64,000 bases of DNA from Carettochelys insculpta (Eukaryota > Chordata > Testudines > Carettochelyidae), in assembly GCF_033958435.1 (NCBI RefSeq), contig NC_134137.1:248728501-248792500 (forward strand). Reading direction: 5' to 3'. The notes below the pieces were generated by a model. The model made no database searches, was not told the DNA's origin, and saw nothing but the letters and a program-made list of their open reading frames with translations. Positions 53,317 through 64,000 of the stretch are shown piece after piece. Position 1 is the stretch's first letter. Every line of letters starts with the position of its first letter. Made by a program: the position numbers and the translations under genes.

Positions 53317-54440
53317 CAAAAAAGCAGTCCAGTAGCACTTGAAAGACTAACAAAATAATTTAGTAGGTGATGAGCTTTCATGGGATAGAGCCACTTCATC
53401 AGAACATAGCCATACCAGAACAGACTCAATATTTAAGGCACAGAGAACCAAAAATAGTAATCAAGGTTGACAAATCAGGAAAAATTAGTATCAAGGTGCG
53501 CGAATCAGAGGGGCAGAAGGGGGGCGGGGAGTCAAGAATTAGATAAAGCAAAGTATTTAAAAGAGCCCCCATGAGCTAGAAAATTGCCATCCAGCTTCAA
53601 ACCATGTGTTAATGTATCAAATTTGAATATAAAAGAGTTCAGCAGCCTCTCTTTCCAAACTGCTGTGAAAATTCCTCTTCATTAAAACACAGACTTTCAG
53701 GTCATTAACAGATTGGCCCACTCCATTAAAGTGCTGGCTCACAGGTTTGTGAATCAGGAGTGTTTTTATGTGTGTTTTATGCCCATTAATTCTTTGTCTA
53801 AGAGTTTGAAGTCTGTCCAATATACAAAGTGTGTGGGCATTGTTGGCACATGATGGCATATATGATGTTAGTTGAGGAACATGAGAATGTGCCTGTGATT
53901 CTGTGAATAACCTGGTTAGGTCCAGTGATGGTATTTCCAGAACAGATATGTGGACAAAGTTGGCAACAGGCCTTGTTGCAAGGAAAAGTTCCAGGGTTGG
54001 TGTTCCTGTGGTATAGACTGTGGCTGTTGGTGAGAATCCTCATAAGGTTGGGAGGTTGTCTGCAGGAGAGAACAGGCCTGTCGCCTAGGGCCTTCTGGAG
54101 TGTGACATCCTGATTAAGGATAGGTTGTAGGTCTTTAATAATGCATTGCAGTGGTTTGAGTTGGGGGCTATAGGTAATAACCAGTGCTATTCTGTTCTTG
54201 GCTCTTTTGGGCCTATCTTGGAGTAGCTGGTCTCTGGGTATTCGATTGGCCCTGTCTTTTTTTTTTTTTTTTTTTTTTTTTATTTCTGCTGGTGGGTAAT
54301 TCAGGTTTATGAATATTTGGTAGAGATCTTGTAGTTTTTGGTCTCTGTCAGTGGGATCAGTGCAAACGCAATTGTACCTAAGGGCTTGACTGTAAACAAT
54401 GGATCTAGCTGTGTGTGCAGGATGGAAGCTAGAAGTGTGT
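53317..54440 (-). mobile_element. Penelope-like element, 5'-truncated, GIY-YIG region retained
   Basis: Minus strand, 3' terminus at 53317 (AAAGCAGTCCAGTAGCACTT). Reading leftwards from 54440: decayed thumb-region words (RYNCVCTDPTDRDQKLQDLY, FINLNYPPAE), the linker (QPPNLMRILTN; CNKACCQLCPHICSGN) and a GIY-YIG endonuclease start (STNIIYAIMCQQCPHTLYIG then QTSN) around 53798-54043. Further on, KTHIKTLLIHKPVSQHFNGV corresponds to the end of the domain. The A-rich lysine tract between the thumb and linker has become a run of 25 adenines (54257-54281 as T on the + strand). The catalytic YVDD portion is missing. Confidence 0.8.
54257..54281 (-). repeat. Poly-T/A tract inside Penelope-like coding DNA
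   Basis: 25 thymines on the + strand, that is 25 adenines in the sense of the element, between recognisable coding words NYPPAEI and TGPIEYPE. Confidence 0.9.
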
Positions 54441-55119
54441 AGGTAAGTACAGTGATCAGTGGCTGTCCAGTTTCCTACTGACAGAGACCCAGAGATGGCC
54501 CCAACCCTTGCTACCTGCCTTTTCCAAACAGAACTCCAGTTATGCCTATGTCCAAGGCATCTCCACTGAGGCCCTGCACCTGCTGGGACCTGAAGTTTTT
54601 ATAGCATATTAAGTGGGGGCCTCAGAGAGAGAGCTCCTGACAACCCCTGGTATAGACTTCTTTCTCACTGGGCAGTGAAAACAAGAAGCAATTGATATGC
54701 CTGCAATCCACTCTCTTGAGAGACACGTGTCTCAGACAGTGCCTTTGACACTTTGTAGATTTTTGTTTTTGTTTTTGTTTTTTAAGGTTTTTGTTTTCCA
54801 TTCTTAATTGAATCCCCAGCAACAATGCTTTAAAGATTAGGACCCTGATTCTGAACTGGATTACCTGTCCCAGCAGCACCCTATGTGAGGACAGTATTAA
54901 GTTTATATATCACAATTAGATCTCTGTTCTCAAGAGCTGCTGTAACTGTATCCAAAAAAACTGTTTGGTAGCTGCAGCCACTCTAATTCCATGCAAGACC
55001 CTTTGCTTTTCATCCCAAATACCCAGCACAGTTTCTTTGATGCACGCTGCTGCAATGGATGATGGAGCATAACAATTTTCCCTTTACAGCCAAATACACC
55101 GATGATGACATGGGTGGGA

Positions 55120-55215
55120 TTTTCCAAAGCACTCTTAGCCTAGCACTAATGCCTTTAAAGTCAATGATAAAACTCAATTTATTTTAATAGCAGCAGAGTT
55201 AAGTCCGCACTGTTT
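55120..55215. repeat. Ancient amniote repeat fragment
   Basis: GGATTTTCCAAAGCACTCTT, AGCCTAGCACTAATGCC, TTTAAAGTCAATGATAAAAC, then AGCAGAGTTAAGT, a word order recognised from old sauropsid repeats built around a GAAGTCAATGG-type core. Confidence 0.4.
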
Positions 55216-55753
55216 TTTGGTACTTTGACTGCCTCTCCAGTGCAGTACATTAAACCATTGTTAATGTAATTAAACTATACACTGGCTGTAATTTAAAAAA
55301 AAAATCCATGTAGATTTCTCATATTAGAATCCTAAGGGAGTTTTTTATCTTTTGCTAACAATTTAAAAAAAAAAAATGATTGACCAGGTTTGCAAGTGAA
55401 ATGCTGTCTAACCTGATGCTCTTTTATTTTAATATGGGACTGGAGGGGGGAGAGAGGATGACCTCTGGAGTGTTTGTGCTTCAGGGAATGCATCATATGC
55501 CAACACTAATGGAAAACCCAAATGCTGCTGTTTTATGTCCAGTTGAATCTTTTATCTCTTGTATTAATACTTTTTAGGTTTTTTAAATTATTTTCTTTTC
55601 ATGGCTTTTGTTTCCATTGCACTTAAAAAACTCCAACTCAGTTTTGCGCGTAAATTACTGTATGTGTTCCTTTACCATGTTAAGATGGAGGGTTTGATGA
55701 AAGTTTGCTGACTTCGCTTAACATAAGCTTGTTTTTCTTTGTTTTGCCTTTAG

Positions 55754-55830
55754 GCTATTCTAAACAACAACAAGGAGAAACTACCTGTTACTATAAATCC
55801 ACCAGTTTACGACCAGAACAAAATTTTCAA
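55754..55830 (+). CDS. TTLL12: TTLL12 exon 6, last exon in the window
   Basis: Acceptor ...ttttgcctttag at 55753 and GTATGT donor at 55831. It begins in frame, encodes 25 residues and ends two bases into a lysine codon. The peptide is AILNNNKEKLPVTINPPVYD plus QNKIF; the AIL-NKEKLP-xINPxV and IFK pattern is that of TTLL12, marking the passage from the SET-like half to the TTL-like half. Exons 1-6 sum to 872 coding nucleotides (about 290 residues of roughly 640). The following family sequence (VYTDVQQV-like) is not found in the remaining 8.2 kb, so the next exon lies outside the window. Confidence 0.93.
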
Positions 55831-56621
55831 GTATGTATTTATAAACTAAATACCTTCAAACTGCTTCCTTAGAAGGACAGTTGCAATATATACAACCTGA
55901 ATAGGACGTTTATCCTTTCTGGAAGGTTGACATAGGTTCCAGAACTAGTGATGCTGCAACACCCTCTGGCTTGAAAAGGTTTCCATGATGTACAATATCA
56001 AGGGCTCCCAGTAGCCCCACAATGCAGATTGTTCCTGTACGGGTGGAAGATGTTTTATAAATAGCTACATGCTTGATCCTGGCTCGGATTCTGCAGAACT
56101 GGTGCTCCAGCCTCATACAACGAAGCGTGGGATAGCTAGCTGTTTTTACCCAAGTTACTTTAGTGGCTGCAGCCAGCCAAAAACCAGAATAGTCTCTTTC
56201 CACCCAAACAAATGAAAATACCAAAAATGTCAGTCTGATTTCATAGATTGCATTTTCCTTTTTTCCTAAGCAGAGGTGATAATAGACAGTCTGTTCATGT
56301 TCCCCCAGTTGCTCAGCTGTCAAAACACAGTTGAAATCTCATGTCAGAAAACTTGCAGAGATAAGCCAGGGTTCATTTCTCAGTGTGGTTGCTTCTGTAT
56401 GTCAGCAGCTGAAAATTAGAGGAACAGAATATGAAGTACAGCAAGGGTAGGGACAATGTTGCTGAATATGCCAGCTGGTTTTTCTCTGCTAGAACTTTTG
56501 TACACCTCTGTTTTCACAAGGCAAATATGTGAGTTAAATGCCATTCACAGCAGGAATCCAAAGTCTTGCAGCATCCTTGGAACAATCTCCGTTTCCTCAT
56601 TCTTAAGGCCTATAACCAGTA

Positions 56622-56925
56622 CAGTAGACCCCAACGTACGCAACCCCCGCATAAGTCAGATTTCCCCTGCAACTGAGGGGAGCCGGGAAACTGATGAGGG
56701 CACAAGCCCTGGTCAGCTTCCTGACTCCAGTGAGTGATCTGGGAAACTGACCAGGGCTGGTGCCCTCATCAGTTTCCCTGCTCCTGTCCATGGCAGCAGA
56801 TGAGAACCTGACTCTTGGGTGCCACCACTGACAGGAGCAGCTGTTTCCCTGCTCCTGTCAGGGGCAGCAGTCACATTAACCTGAGACACGTGCAACTGAG
56901 TTGCATGTATCTCGGGGGTTTACTG
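56622..56925. mobile_element. Non-autonomous TcMar/Tigger-like element
   Basis: Left end CAGTAGACCCCAACGTACGC and inverted right end GCATGTATCTCGGGGGTTTACTG form a roughly 20-bp terminal repeat with TA on both flanks (56620-56621 and 56926-56927). The interior repeats GGGAAACTGA and CTGCTCCTGTC words in both orientations. No transposase. Confidence 0.75.
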
Positions 56926-56939
56926 TACTCGTATATTTT

Positions 56940-56990
56940 ACCCCCCCCCCCACACACACACATTCTTTCTCTCTCTCTCTCTCTCTTCTT
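56940..56990 (+). repeat. Compound microsatellite (C-run, CA repeat, CT repeat)
   Basis: A run of cytosines is followed by ACACACACACA and, shortly after, by CTCTCTCTCTCTCTCTCTCT. Confidence 0.95.
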
Positions 56991-57498
56991 GACTTTAACT
57001 TCTAAAATAACTCCTTATAACAATCTCTCAAAGGCAGAAAGTCTCTCAGCTGCTCTGCCTTTCAACCTGTTGAAAGAGGTTGCATGCTACATGGGTGAGA
57101 GAGGTTTGTTATCATGATAGGCAGTTGTGTGGTGTGTATGTATGCAAGAGAACCTTCTCCCCTCTGCAGCTGCTACGTGGGCACTCTGCTCCGTGTTGGA
57201 AAGGAGGAAGGGAGATGCAAAAGGAATCAATCCATATCTTGTTGAGCAATTGACAGCTTCCAGACCATGTTGAATGGGTTTGTCTCAGGGCTGGTGAGCC
57301 TGTGGTAGTGGCAATGCTGTATCCACGTCAGCACTGGTACCTGTTGCTGGGAGGAAAATCACGTGTGCATGCAAAAGCAGAGGGATGTGGATAGCCCAAA
57401 TTTTGGGTCTCTACCTGCTGTTCCCCTTCTGTACAGTTTGGGATGAAGTTAACACCCTAGAGGGTGTTTCCAATCTCAGTTTTGAAAATGTGTATGTA

Positions 57499-58168
57499 CA
57501 GTAAACGCTTTCATATTCAGCAGCCTGGGGACCAGGAGGTTGCCAGTTATTCAGATGTTCTGGATAATAGAGGTATACTTAGCAATGCATAACACTAAAG
57601 AAAAACAAGATTAGATATTAAGAAACAAACAGGAACGTATGCAGAGTACTTTATTTACCAACAACAGTATTGTACACTAAAGTTTTCCTGTATTTGCTGT
57701 ATATATTTGCACAGTAGGGTTGGAACATTCGCGAGGGTTCGGTGTTGAGAACCCTCATGAATGTTGAATTTCGCAAATATCATTTTACCCTGGTTGGGCT
57801 CCTGGGTGGCTCTGGGCAGCAGTGGGGGGAGGTGGAGACTGGCAGGGCTGTGGGGAGCTGGTCAGTGGCTGTGCTGTGCCCCTGGCTGGCTGTCAGAGCC
57901 CTGGGGAAGCAGCCATCTGCACTGCTCCCTAAGAGCCCTGGGGAAGTGGCAGCTGCCGGCACTCCCCACTCCAGAGCCCCAGGGAAGCAGCAACTGCTCA
58001 TTAATAATTGAATTCGCAAATGTTAAACTTGCAAATGTCGGGACCTTCCAGTATTTACATTCACTATCCTGTATGTATGGAAAGTGTAATGAAGATTTGC
58101 ATATGGCTGAAATGCCAATTATTTGAGTTTTCCGGATAATAGAATGCCGGATATGAAAGAGTTTACTC
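57499..58168. mobile_element. Non-autonomous TcMar/Tigger-like element with internal insertion
   Basis: Left end CAGTAAACGCTTTCATATTC and inverted right end CGGATATGAAAGAGTTTACTC, with TA on both flanks (57497-57498 and 58169-58170). Inner words CCAGTTATTCAGATGTTCTG and CCAATTATTTGAGTTTTCCG mirror each other too. From about 57713 to 58050 a different, GC-rich block with ATTCGCGAGGGTTCGG at one side and TTCGCAAATG at the other interrupts it and may be a second element. Confidence 0.75.
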
Positions 58169-58347
58169 TAATAGTCTTCTCTCAGAGTAGCGGTAATATG
58201 CAGAGCATGAGGAACATGACAGATATAGAGAATAAATGCTTCCCTTGTTTTACAGTTTTAGAATTTAACAGATATTTCTAAAGGACAGGTTGGTGTTTTG
58301 TGGAACTTGAAATGTTTGTACAGTTCTACGCATTGGTGGTTAATATT

Positions 58348-58380
58348 GTCTATTTATTTATTTTTATTTATTTATTTTCA
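58348..58380 (+). repeat. (TTTA)n simple repeat
   Basis: Repeated ATTT/TATTTATTT units over about 30 bp. Confidence 0.9.
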
Positions 58381-59379
58381 AGCCAGCTCCTAATTTCAGA
58401 AACAGCTGTTGCTTAATCTTTTGCAAATTAAACATCCTTTTTATGTGAGGTCAGGATTTTTTTTGTTTTTTGTTTTGGTCTTGAGATCTTTTTCCAGCAT
58501 TTCTCTTCAGTTCTATCAGTCATCTTTAAAGCTTCCAAAAGTGCTCAAAGCTGTCATAAGAAGAAGTCTTTCAGTTTTGATTAGTTTATTCAGTTCTGAG
58601 CTGTACCAATTCACTCGCAACCCCAGATGTGGTGTCAACAATACAGACCTTCATGGACACTATTGAATTTGTTCAGTGTCAGGGTTTTGATCTAATATGG
58701 ATTGCATTTGATATATCTGTAATCTTATTTCCTATCCCATGATTTAAGTTGTGAATGTGCAAGCTTCTGTATGTTTTGGAGGTAGTAGGGTGGAAATCAT
58801 TCAGAAAGTTCAAATGTATGCTGCTGCTTACTTTCCTTGCTGGTTTTGAAGTGCAGTTATAAACATTAAATCAGTGCTGCAAAATAAATCCAGATAGAAC
58901 TAGAATTATCAAAACATACGACTGGGGATCATGTGGGCCAGCTCCTTGCACTGAAGCAGAGCCAAGTAAATTTGGTGGTGCATGTTAAGGCTTATCCTCT
59001 TGACACCTGGGAGGGAAAAAATCAGTTTTGTAGTAAGAGACCCTATCGTGGGCTCCAAAATGAGATTTTATGCATTTTTACTAAGGTTTTACAAAGCCTA
59101 ATACTTACTTCACGTGCAGATTTGAAGGAATGCCATGGAGGGCTGTCTAGTCCAGTTCCCCATTTCTGCCAGTGGGCAGTTCCAGATGGTTCAGAGAGGG
59201 GTGCTACGTAATAGCCTAGTGAACCATTGTACACTAACCTGCTTGTTGGGAAGTGTCTTGTGAGCCACAATAATTAGTTGTGTCCTTAATTGTGAGGGTC
59301 TAATGCTAAGTGTGTGTAATGGAGAGCAAGAGAGTGTGTCTATATTGGATATATTAGAAGTCTGTCTCTGCATGTAGTA

Positions 59380-59895
59380 CACTCATCCTTCGTTAAACCA
59401 GTACTTTACTTACAAGTGCTTGTTTAAACGAGGGACGCACATACTTACCTTTTGTTTACTGGATGAGTGAACTCCCCTGCTAATACGAGCCTAACCCTCC
59501 CCATACCAGCCATGCACAGGTAACCAGCTGCAGCCTTAACCCTTCCACTCACCCCACAGACCCAACCTGCAGCATCCTGACCCCTCCCCCGCCCCGGCCC
59601 ACCCACCTGCCCCACAGACCCAACCAGCCACCAGGGTTTTAGCCTACCCTCCCGCTTATGGCCCCAAACTGCCCCCAGCCTTTAACCCTCCCCAACCACT
59701 ACCCCCAACGCAAGGTTCACTCACCTTTCAAAAGTAGAGCCACCTGCTGCCACTCCTTCCCCGAGTTAGGAGCCCTAGGAACTAATCAGAGACTTGAACT
59801 TGTATTTTAATGGTAATTTAGCGTCCCTCTTATGAGTTTTCACCTACGAGCAGAAAGTTGGGAACCAATTGCGCTCATATAGCGAGGGATGAATG
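59380..59895. mobile_element. Non-autonomous TA-flanked DNA element
   Basis: Left end CACTCATCCTTCGTTAAACC and inverted right end ATATAGCGAGGGATGAATG give a terminal repeat of the CAYTCATCCYTCG form; TA flanks both sides (59378-59379 and 59896-59897). The interior is C-rich (59510-59700). This fits the mariner/Tigger group. Confidence 0.7.
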
Positions 59896-60601
59896 TATAA
59901 ATTTTTCATTATGAAACGAATCTATTTTTTTAATATTCTGTTTCAGTATTGGCTTTAAATGGTATCTTGTGATTGACAGCTCTGCGGTTCATTCAGTCTT
60001 AGATGTTTTGCTTTTCATTTTGTTCACATGTCCCAGGACTTCTGGGGGAGAGTGGGATGGGTGGAGCTTCAAAATGTGGAAGAGACCAGGTTTTAAGATG
60101 GTGAAGTGCATGACAAGGTCCAGCTCTTTGTTTATATTCGTTGCAAAGGAGACAGATGTGCACAAAGACTCACATTTAAGTTGGCTGACTCTAATCGGCT
60201 TCCTGCAATCATTGCCATCAAAGGGGAGAAGTCATTTTGAGCAGGCTTTGGATCACATTTTTTTGTGGCTTAGCAAACAAGAAGTGCAGCTGTATAGGAC
60301 CTGTGGTGCTATATTAACTGTAACCCATATTTTAAGACAATTTGGCATTCTTGAGTGGGATAATATAGTCGTCATGGTTTAGCAGATGCCATTACCAAAA
60401 CAACAAGTTAAAGCTTCGAGAGTATCCAGCAGTGGCCTTGATTTCCACCAGCTGCCCTTTCTGCATGGTTCTGAAAAACTATATTGACTTATGTTTGGGA
60501 AAGGAGTACTGGGAAGCTAGTCCCCCTACATGCGCTAAAGCTGAAGCTGATGTGTAATATGTAGCATATGGTAGTTGCAAGGTGGATGCTGCAAGCAATC
60601 T

Positions 60602-60790
60602 GTTTTTGGGACTGGTTCTGTTCAATATCTTCATCAGCTATTTAGATATTGGCACAGAGTGTATGCTTAATAAATTTTCAGATGATACCAAGCTGGGAGG
60701 AGTTGCAAATGGCTTGGAGGATAGGGCCAGAGTTCAAAATGATCTAGATAAACTAGAGAAATGGTCTGAGGTAAACAGGATGAAAGTCAT
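60602..60790 (+). mobile_element. CR1 fragment, reverse-transcriptase palm
   Basis: Encodes LGLVLFNIFISYLDIGTE, then KFSDDTKLGGVANGLEDRA and QNDLDKLEKWSEVNRMKV, the same part of CR1 that the 10509 copy encodes on the other strand, with the catalytic motif changed from FADD to FSDD. Both ends are truncated, ending abruptly at about 60788. Confidence 0.88.
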
Positions 60791-61046
60791 TCTTGTTTTA
60801 TCTTTCAGCTAGTACCCAAGGCTCCTGAACCAACTGGGCGCTTTCACAAAACTGCTACTACTCATGAAAATAAACCTCTGCTATTTTCAGAGCTTTTAAG
60901 ATTAAGAAAACACCAGGAAAATTCATAGCCTAGCACAATGCGTTGTGTGTCCAGTTCAGGCTGGACCAAAGTACATGCATACTGCCAAGGAGTTGAAAGT
61001 TAGGTTTCTCAACAGTGCGTACCTCTGGTCCAGTACCCAGAGATAC

Positions 61047-61173
61047 AGAATCATAGAACACTAGAAATGGAAGGGACCTCAAGAGGTCATCGAGTCCAGT
61101 CCCCTGCCTGCAAGACCAAGTACCATCTAGCCCATCCCTGACAGATGTCTGTCTAACCTGCTCTTAGATATCT
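61047..61173 (-). mobile_element. CR1 3'-tail fragment
   Basis: AGAATCATAGAACACTAGAA, ATGGAAGGGACCTCAAGAGG, TCATCGAGTCCAGTCCCCTG, then CCATCCCTGACAGATGTCTG: the CR1 terminal region on the minus strand, the same as 10509-10640. Confidence 0.9.
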
Positions 61174-61315
61174 ACCTTGACAAGTATTCCTGGATAGCAG
61201 GAGACGTAGTTTGTAAAAGATACTGTTTGCGTACTTACAGGATTTGTTTTTTAATTTTACTTTTCAAATGGCACAGGTGAAAGGAGAGCTTATTCTTTAA
61301 CCCAGCAGTATAGAC

Positions 61316-61658
61316 CAGGGATCTGCAACCTGCAGCTTCAGAGCTGCATGCAGCTAAGAACTACTTTGTTTTTTTACTTTGCAATTAGAGTCAGGAGCCA
61401 CAAACAAACCACCCCTCCTGATTATTTTCAATAAATGGTGAACGTCCTGCAGTAAGCACGTATCACATTACAAATCATTGTGTGTGAGCTGTTCTTGAAA
61501 CAGGGATTACAAAAGGTATGGGTTGACATTATTTATTAAGCACCATCTCGTATTCATGTGCATTGCAGCTCTTGAATGACTGAGGTTTTTTACTGAATTT
61601 TAAAAAAAAAAAAAAAAAAAAAAAAGGCTCTTCTTGCTGTTTTGTTTGCTGACCCCGG
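61316..61658. mobile_element. Non-autonomous hAT element with 8-bp target duplication
   Basis: Starts CAGGGATCTGCAACCTGC and ends GTTTGCTGACCCCGG, an imperfect inverted repeat of hAT type, between perfect 8-bp direct repeats GTATAGAC (61308-61315 and 61659-61666). A 24-nt poly-A run lies inside at 61602-61625. No transposase. Confidence 0.8.
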
Positions 61659-62182
61659 GTATAGACTAACCATATTTAGATCAGTATTTCCATTTCTCTG
61701 TGATGCAACACAGCACGAGAGCTTATAGAAACTTCCTCGGTCAGTTAGTGCTCATGGGAAATAGATTTATTGAACTCTTATAGTGTTAAGAGAATGTGGC
61801 ATACTTGTCAGTGGAATTATTAATGAGCGAAAAGTACATCCAGGTCTTCTGACTAGTGCAGCAAATGTCTGGTGTACAGCTATCAGCAGAAATCTATTAC
61901 GATGGGCTATTCTGCAAAAGAAACTGTAGAGGAGAAATGTATGTCTAGGCATGACACGGAATGGAGACTTACTAGAGGCAGCAGCTGTCACTTGAAAGGG
62001 GTCTCCCCTCTTCATTCAAAAGCTGAATGCCTTGACTTTTGGACCAGTGCTAGCCACCAATGGAGGTGGGATTGGGTTTCTTTTTGTTGCTGTTCTTCTG
62101 TGGCCGCTTTAGGCGTGTTCTTCCTGCCATTAGGCTAGAGCTCCAGCCTATGCTGCAGTTGTGAATGGCAGTCTTTCTCTAC

Positions 62183-62601
62183 AGCTGCTTCTGCACTTGC
62201 CCACTCCTGTTGGAGGGGCGTGGTAACAAGACAGTTCAAAGCAGGCTCATGAAGTGCTGATGCATATTCAGCTCCTCATTAGCATAATGGCAGCCACACA
62301 TTTCGAAGTGCAGACTGGCAGTGTAGATGGGGACAGCTTTGAAATAAGCGCCCCACTTCAACATTCCCTTAGTCCCCATTAGTTCTGCGGGAGTCAGGGA
62401 ATGTCGAAGCGGGGTGCTTATTTCAAAGTTGTCCCCATCTGCACTGTCAATCTACACTTTGAAGGCTGCACTTCAGAATTTGCCTGGCTGCTGTTATGCT
62501 AATGAGACACAATATGCATATCAGTGCCTCATTAGCCTGCTTCGAACTGCCTCATTACCATGACCCCTCTGACAGGAGCAGGGGCAAGTGCAGAAGCAGC
62601 T
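62183..62601. mobile_element. 419-bp palindromic (fold-back) DNA element
   Basis: The left arm AGCTGCTTCTGCACTTGCCC is mirrored by GGGGCAAGTGCAGAAGCAGCT on the right, and the pairing continues inward: AGCTCCTCATTAGCATAATGGCAG with CTGTTATGCTAATGAGACAC, CAGTGTAGATGGGGACAGCT with TTGTCCCCATCTGCACTG, and GCGCCCCACTTCAACATTCC with GGAATGTCGAAGCGGGGTGC. The centre is near 62392. Non-coding. The inner TTAGCATAATGG words also occur in the 4925 element. Confidence 0.85.
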
Positions 62602-63184
62602 TCAGGGTACATCTTGTGATGCCCACAATTTCATAGAATGAGTAGATGTAAATTAAAAGCTCTTGGTTAGGGCAAGCTGTGGGAGAGGCAAAGGAAGGCA
62701 GTTAACTTCTCCTTGTGGTACCAGAAAATACTCTGGCCAATGATTTGCTGAAATCTTTGTTTCTCCCTTGCAATGTGTATACTATATAAGGAGGAGTTCC
62801 TGGCCTCAGCCCTTCCAGTGTCTGATGCTAATATCTCTGTGCACTAATTGTGAACCAGGGTGAGTGTTACTTGAAGTTGACCGTGTGCACCCTCTGTTAC
62901 CTTATTTCGGGCAGAGCTGTCACTAGATCACAGGTATGTAATATGACAGGTCAAGTTTAACCATGCTGACTTTCAGAGTGCATGTACCAAATTTATGTGT
63001 CTGTCTGTCTGTTTGTGCCTGCTCCGGTCCCTGGAAAGAACACTCTCTTGGACCGGAACCCAGGATTCCCAATTCCCAATACTCAGTGCTGGTTCCTCAA
63101 ATCATTACATAGCTGACTTGCAAAATGTTTCTATACTCTGCTTTAGAGGCTTATTCAGAGAGGGATAATGAGCTGTTATTGGTA

Positions 63185-63260
63185 CTGTTTCCTCCCGTAG
63201 CTCAAGTGGGAGAGGTCTGTGCTGTGGATCTGAAGGTTCTGTTCATATCATGGGTCCAAA
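63185..63260 (+). repeat. tRNA-like SINE head fragment
   Basis: TCCCGTAGCTCAAGTGGGAG resembles a Pol III A box region and GGTTCTGTTCATATC, about 45 bp on, a B box. There is no tRNA cloverleaf or conserved anticodon stem that I can defend, so it is listed as a SINE-like remnant and not a tRNA gene. Confidence 0.4.
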
Positions 63261-64000
63261 CCTTACTCATGAGATGTGCATGGGGCGGCTGGGGAAACCA
63301 CTATGTGATCATGTAATTAAAGACTGTATCAAGTGCATTGGTACAAGATGGCAGAATTGAGGTTGCACAGGCAGTCTCTGTTCTGGCGCTTCCTAACTTA
63401 TGAATTCTTGAATTACATTAGGATGCCCAGCCTACAGCCTGTGGGCCATATGCATCCCATCAGAGCATTTCATAACGCCTGCAGTCTGCTTCAGCACAAT
63501 ATACTAATGGCTGATAGATTAGCGTTTTGTTCTGATGTGCATATAATTTTAGTCTACACAATTATGTACATAGACCTATACTGTACATAGGTTATTTTTT
63601 TTTTAACTCTAAATACTCATGAAACAAGCTGAATCGAAAACCTAAAACAATACAAGTGACTTCAAATCTGTTTGGTCCACACAAGGTTGTGTTCTGGTTA
63701 TCTAGCCCTTCTGTGTGATAAGCTTAGACAAATACCTGTGACCTATGGTCTAAGTAATACTTAGTCCTGCTTTTTGTAACTGATTAACTAAATTTTAAAA
63801 ATAGCTTTAACGGTGAACTGGGAGGGTGGTCACTGTGTCCCACCCCACCTGATGTTGCAGTGCTGCATCTGCATCTCTAAAATGAAATTCACTTCCTTGT
63901 TTGTCCAACTGTGATGAGGCAAATGCAGGAATATGACTTTTTGTAAGCTTAAATTTTTCCATGTGGAAGATAAAGACCTGGTGTTCTGAATGAGAACAGA

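Larger units (their letters stand above)
48872..55753 (+). other. TTLL12: TTLL12 intron 5
   Basis: GT..AG intron of 6.9 kb. Contains a short DNA element (49371), a 5'-truncated CR1 (49665), a Cry-type SINE (51947) beside a mariner-like element (52182), and a Penelope-like copy (53317). The stretches 50470-51940, 52520-53310 and 54450-55110 hold nothing I can identify; an old repeat fragment lies at 55120-55215. Confidence 0.85.
55831..64000 (+). other. TTLL12: TTLL12 intron 6, incomplete at the window edge
   Basis: At least 8.2 kb of intron. Carries several TA-flanked DNA elements (56622, 57499, 59380), simple repeats near 56940-56990 and 58348-58380, small CR1 fragments (60602 and 61047), a hAT copy with duplication (61316), a 419-bp palindrome (62183) and a tRNA-like SINE head (63185). 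No TTLL12 exon is seen. The stretches 55840-56600, 58180-59370, 59900-60590, 61670-62180, 62610-63180 and 63270-64000 are unassigned. Confidence 0.8.

Noticed and set aside
63185..63260. A functional tRNA gene
   Set aside because: A- and B-box-like words exist, but no consistent cloverleaf, anticodon loop or terminator T-run follows; a SINE head is more likely. The same holds for the tRNA-like ends at 35600 and 52150.
55831..64000. TTLL12 exon 7
   Set aside because: No sequence encoding the expected continuation after exon 6 (a VYTDVQQ-like start) with splice sites was found; the exon is presumably beyond 64000.

Overview
The window is vertebrate nuclear DNA carrying parts of two neighbouring protein-coding genes on the + strand, embedded in transposon-rich introns. 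The repeat content points to a turtle, most likely a cryptodire: tRNA-headed SINEs ending in a CR1-type tail (the pattern of the turtle Cry/Pol III SINE), several CR1 LINEs, Penelope-like elements with GIY-YIG endonuclease remnants, and old MIR copies. The species assignment is an inference from repeats and protein similarity; no search was run.

Region 1 (1-16016) is the 3' end of SCUBE1: five exons (59-177, 1317-1514, 5573-5725, 6879-6958, 15864-16016) encoding the last ephrin-receptor-like cysteine-rich repeat, the whole CUB domain and the C-terminal tail. All splice sites are GT/AG and the reading frame is continuous to a stop at 16014-16016. The 8.9-kb last intron is packed with repeats: palindromic DNA elements, a CR1 LINE, a Gypsy-type gag remnant and a hAT element with an 8-bp target duplication.

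Region 2 (16017 to about 28440) begins as an AT-rich, comparatively repeat-poor stretch that probably holds a long SCUBE1 3' UTR. It then becomes intergenic DNA with LINE 3' ends and a hAT element.

Region 3 (about 28440-64000) is the 5' part of TTLL12: a CpG-rich promoter and first exon, then exons 2-6 (28749-28868, 34930-35111, 45819-46017, 47858-48017, 48738-48871, 55754-55830). These encode about 290 residues, roughly the N-terminal 45% of the protein. The tubulin-tyrosine-ligase-like C-terminal half lies beyond the right edge. In human, SCUBE1 and TTLL12 are adjacent on 22q13.2 in the same tandem orientation, so the synteny supports both gene names.

The two genes have no known joint function. 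SCUBE1 is a secreted or membrane-tethered glycoprotein; TTLL12 is an intracellular TTL-family protein. I saw no convincing new biological system. The most interesting material is in the mobile elements: a Penelope-like element with an internal inversion and a nested insertion flanked by a perfect 13-bp target duplication, a clan of fold-back elements sharing a GGCTGTGTCTACAC-type terminus, an inverted pair of an unidentified 224-bp repeat, and a 34-bp identity shared between a gag-bearing repeat and the presumed SCUBE1 3' UTR.
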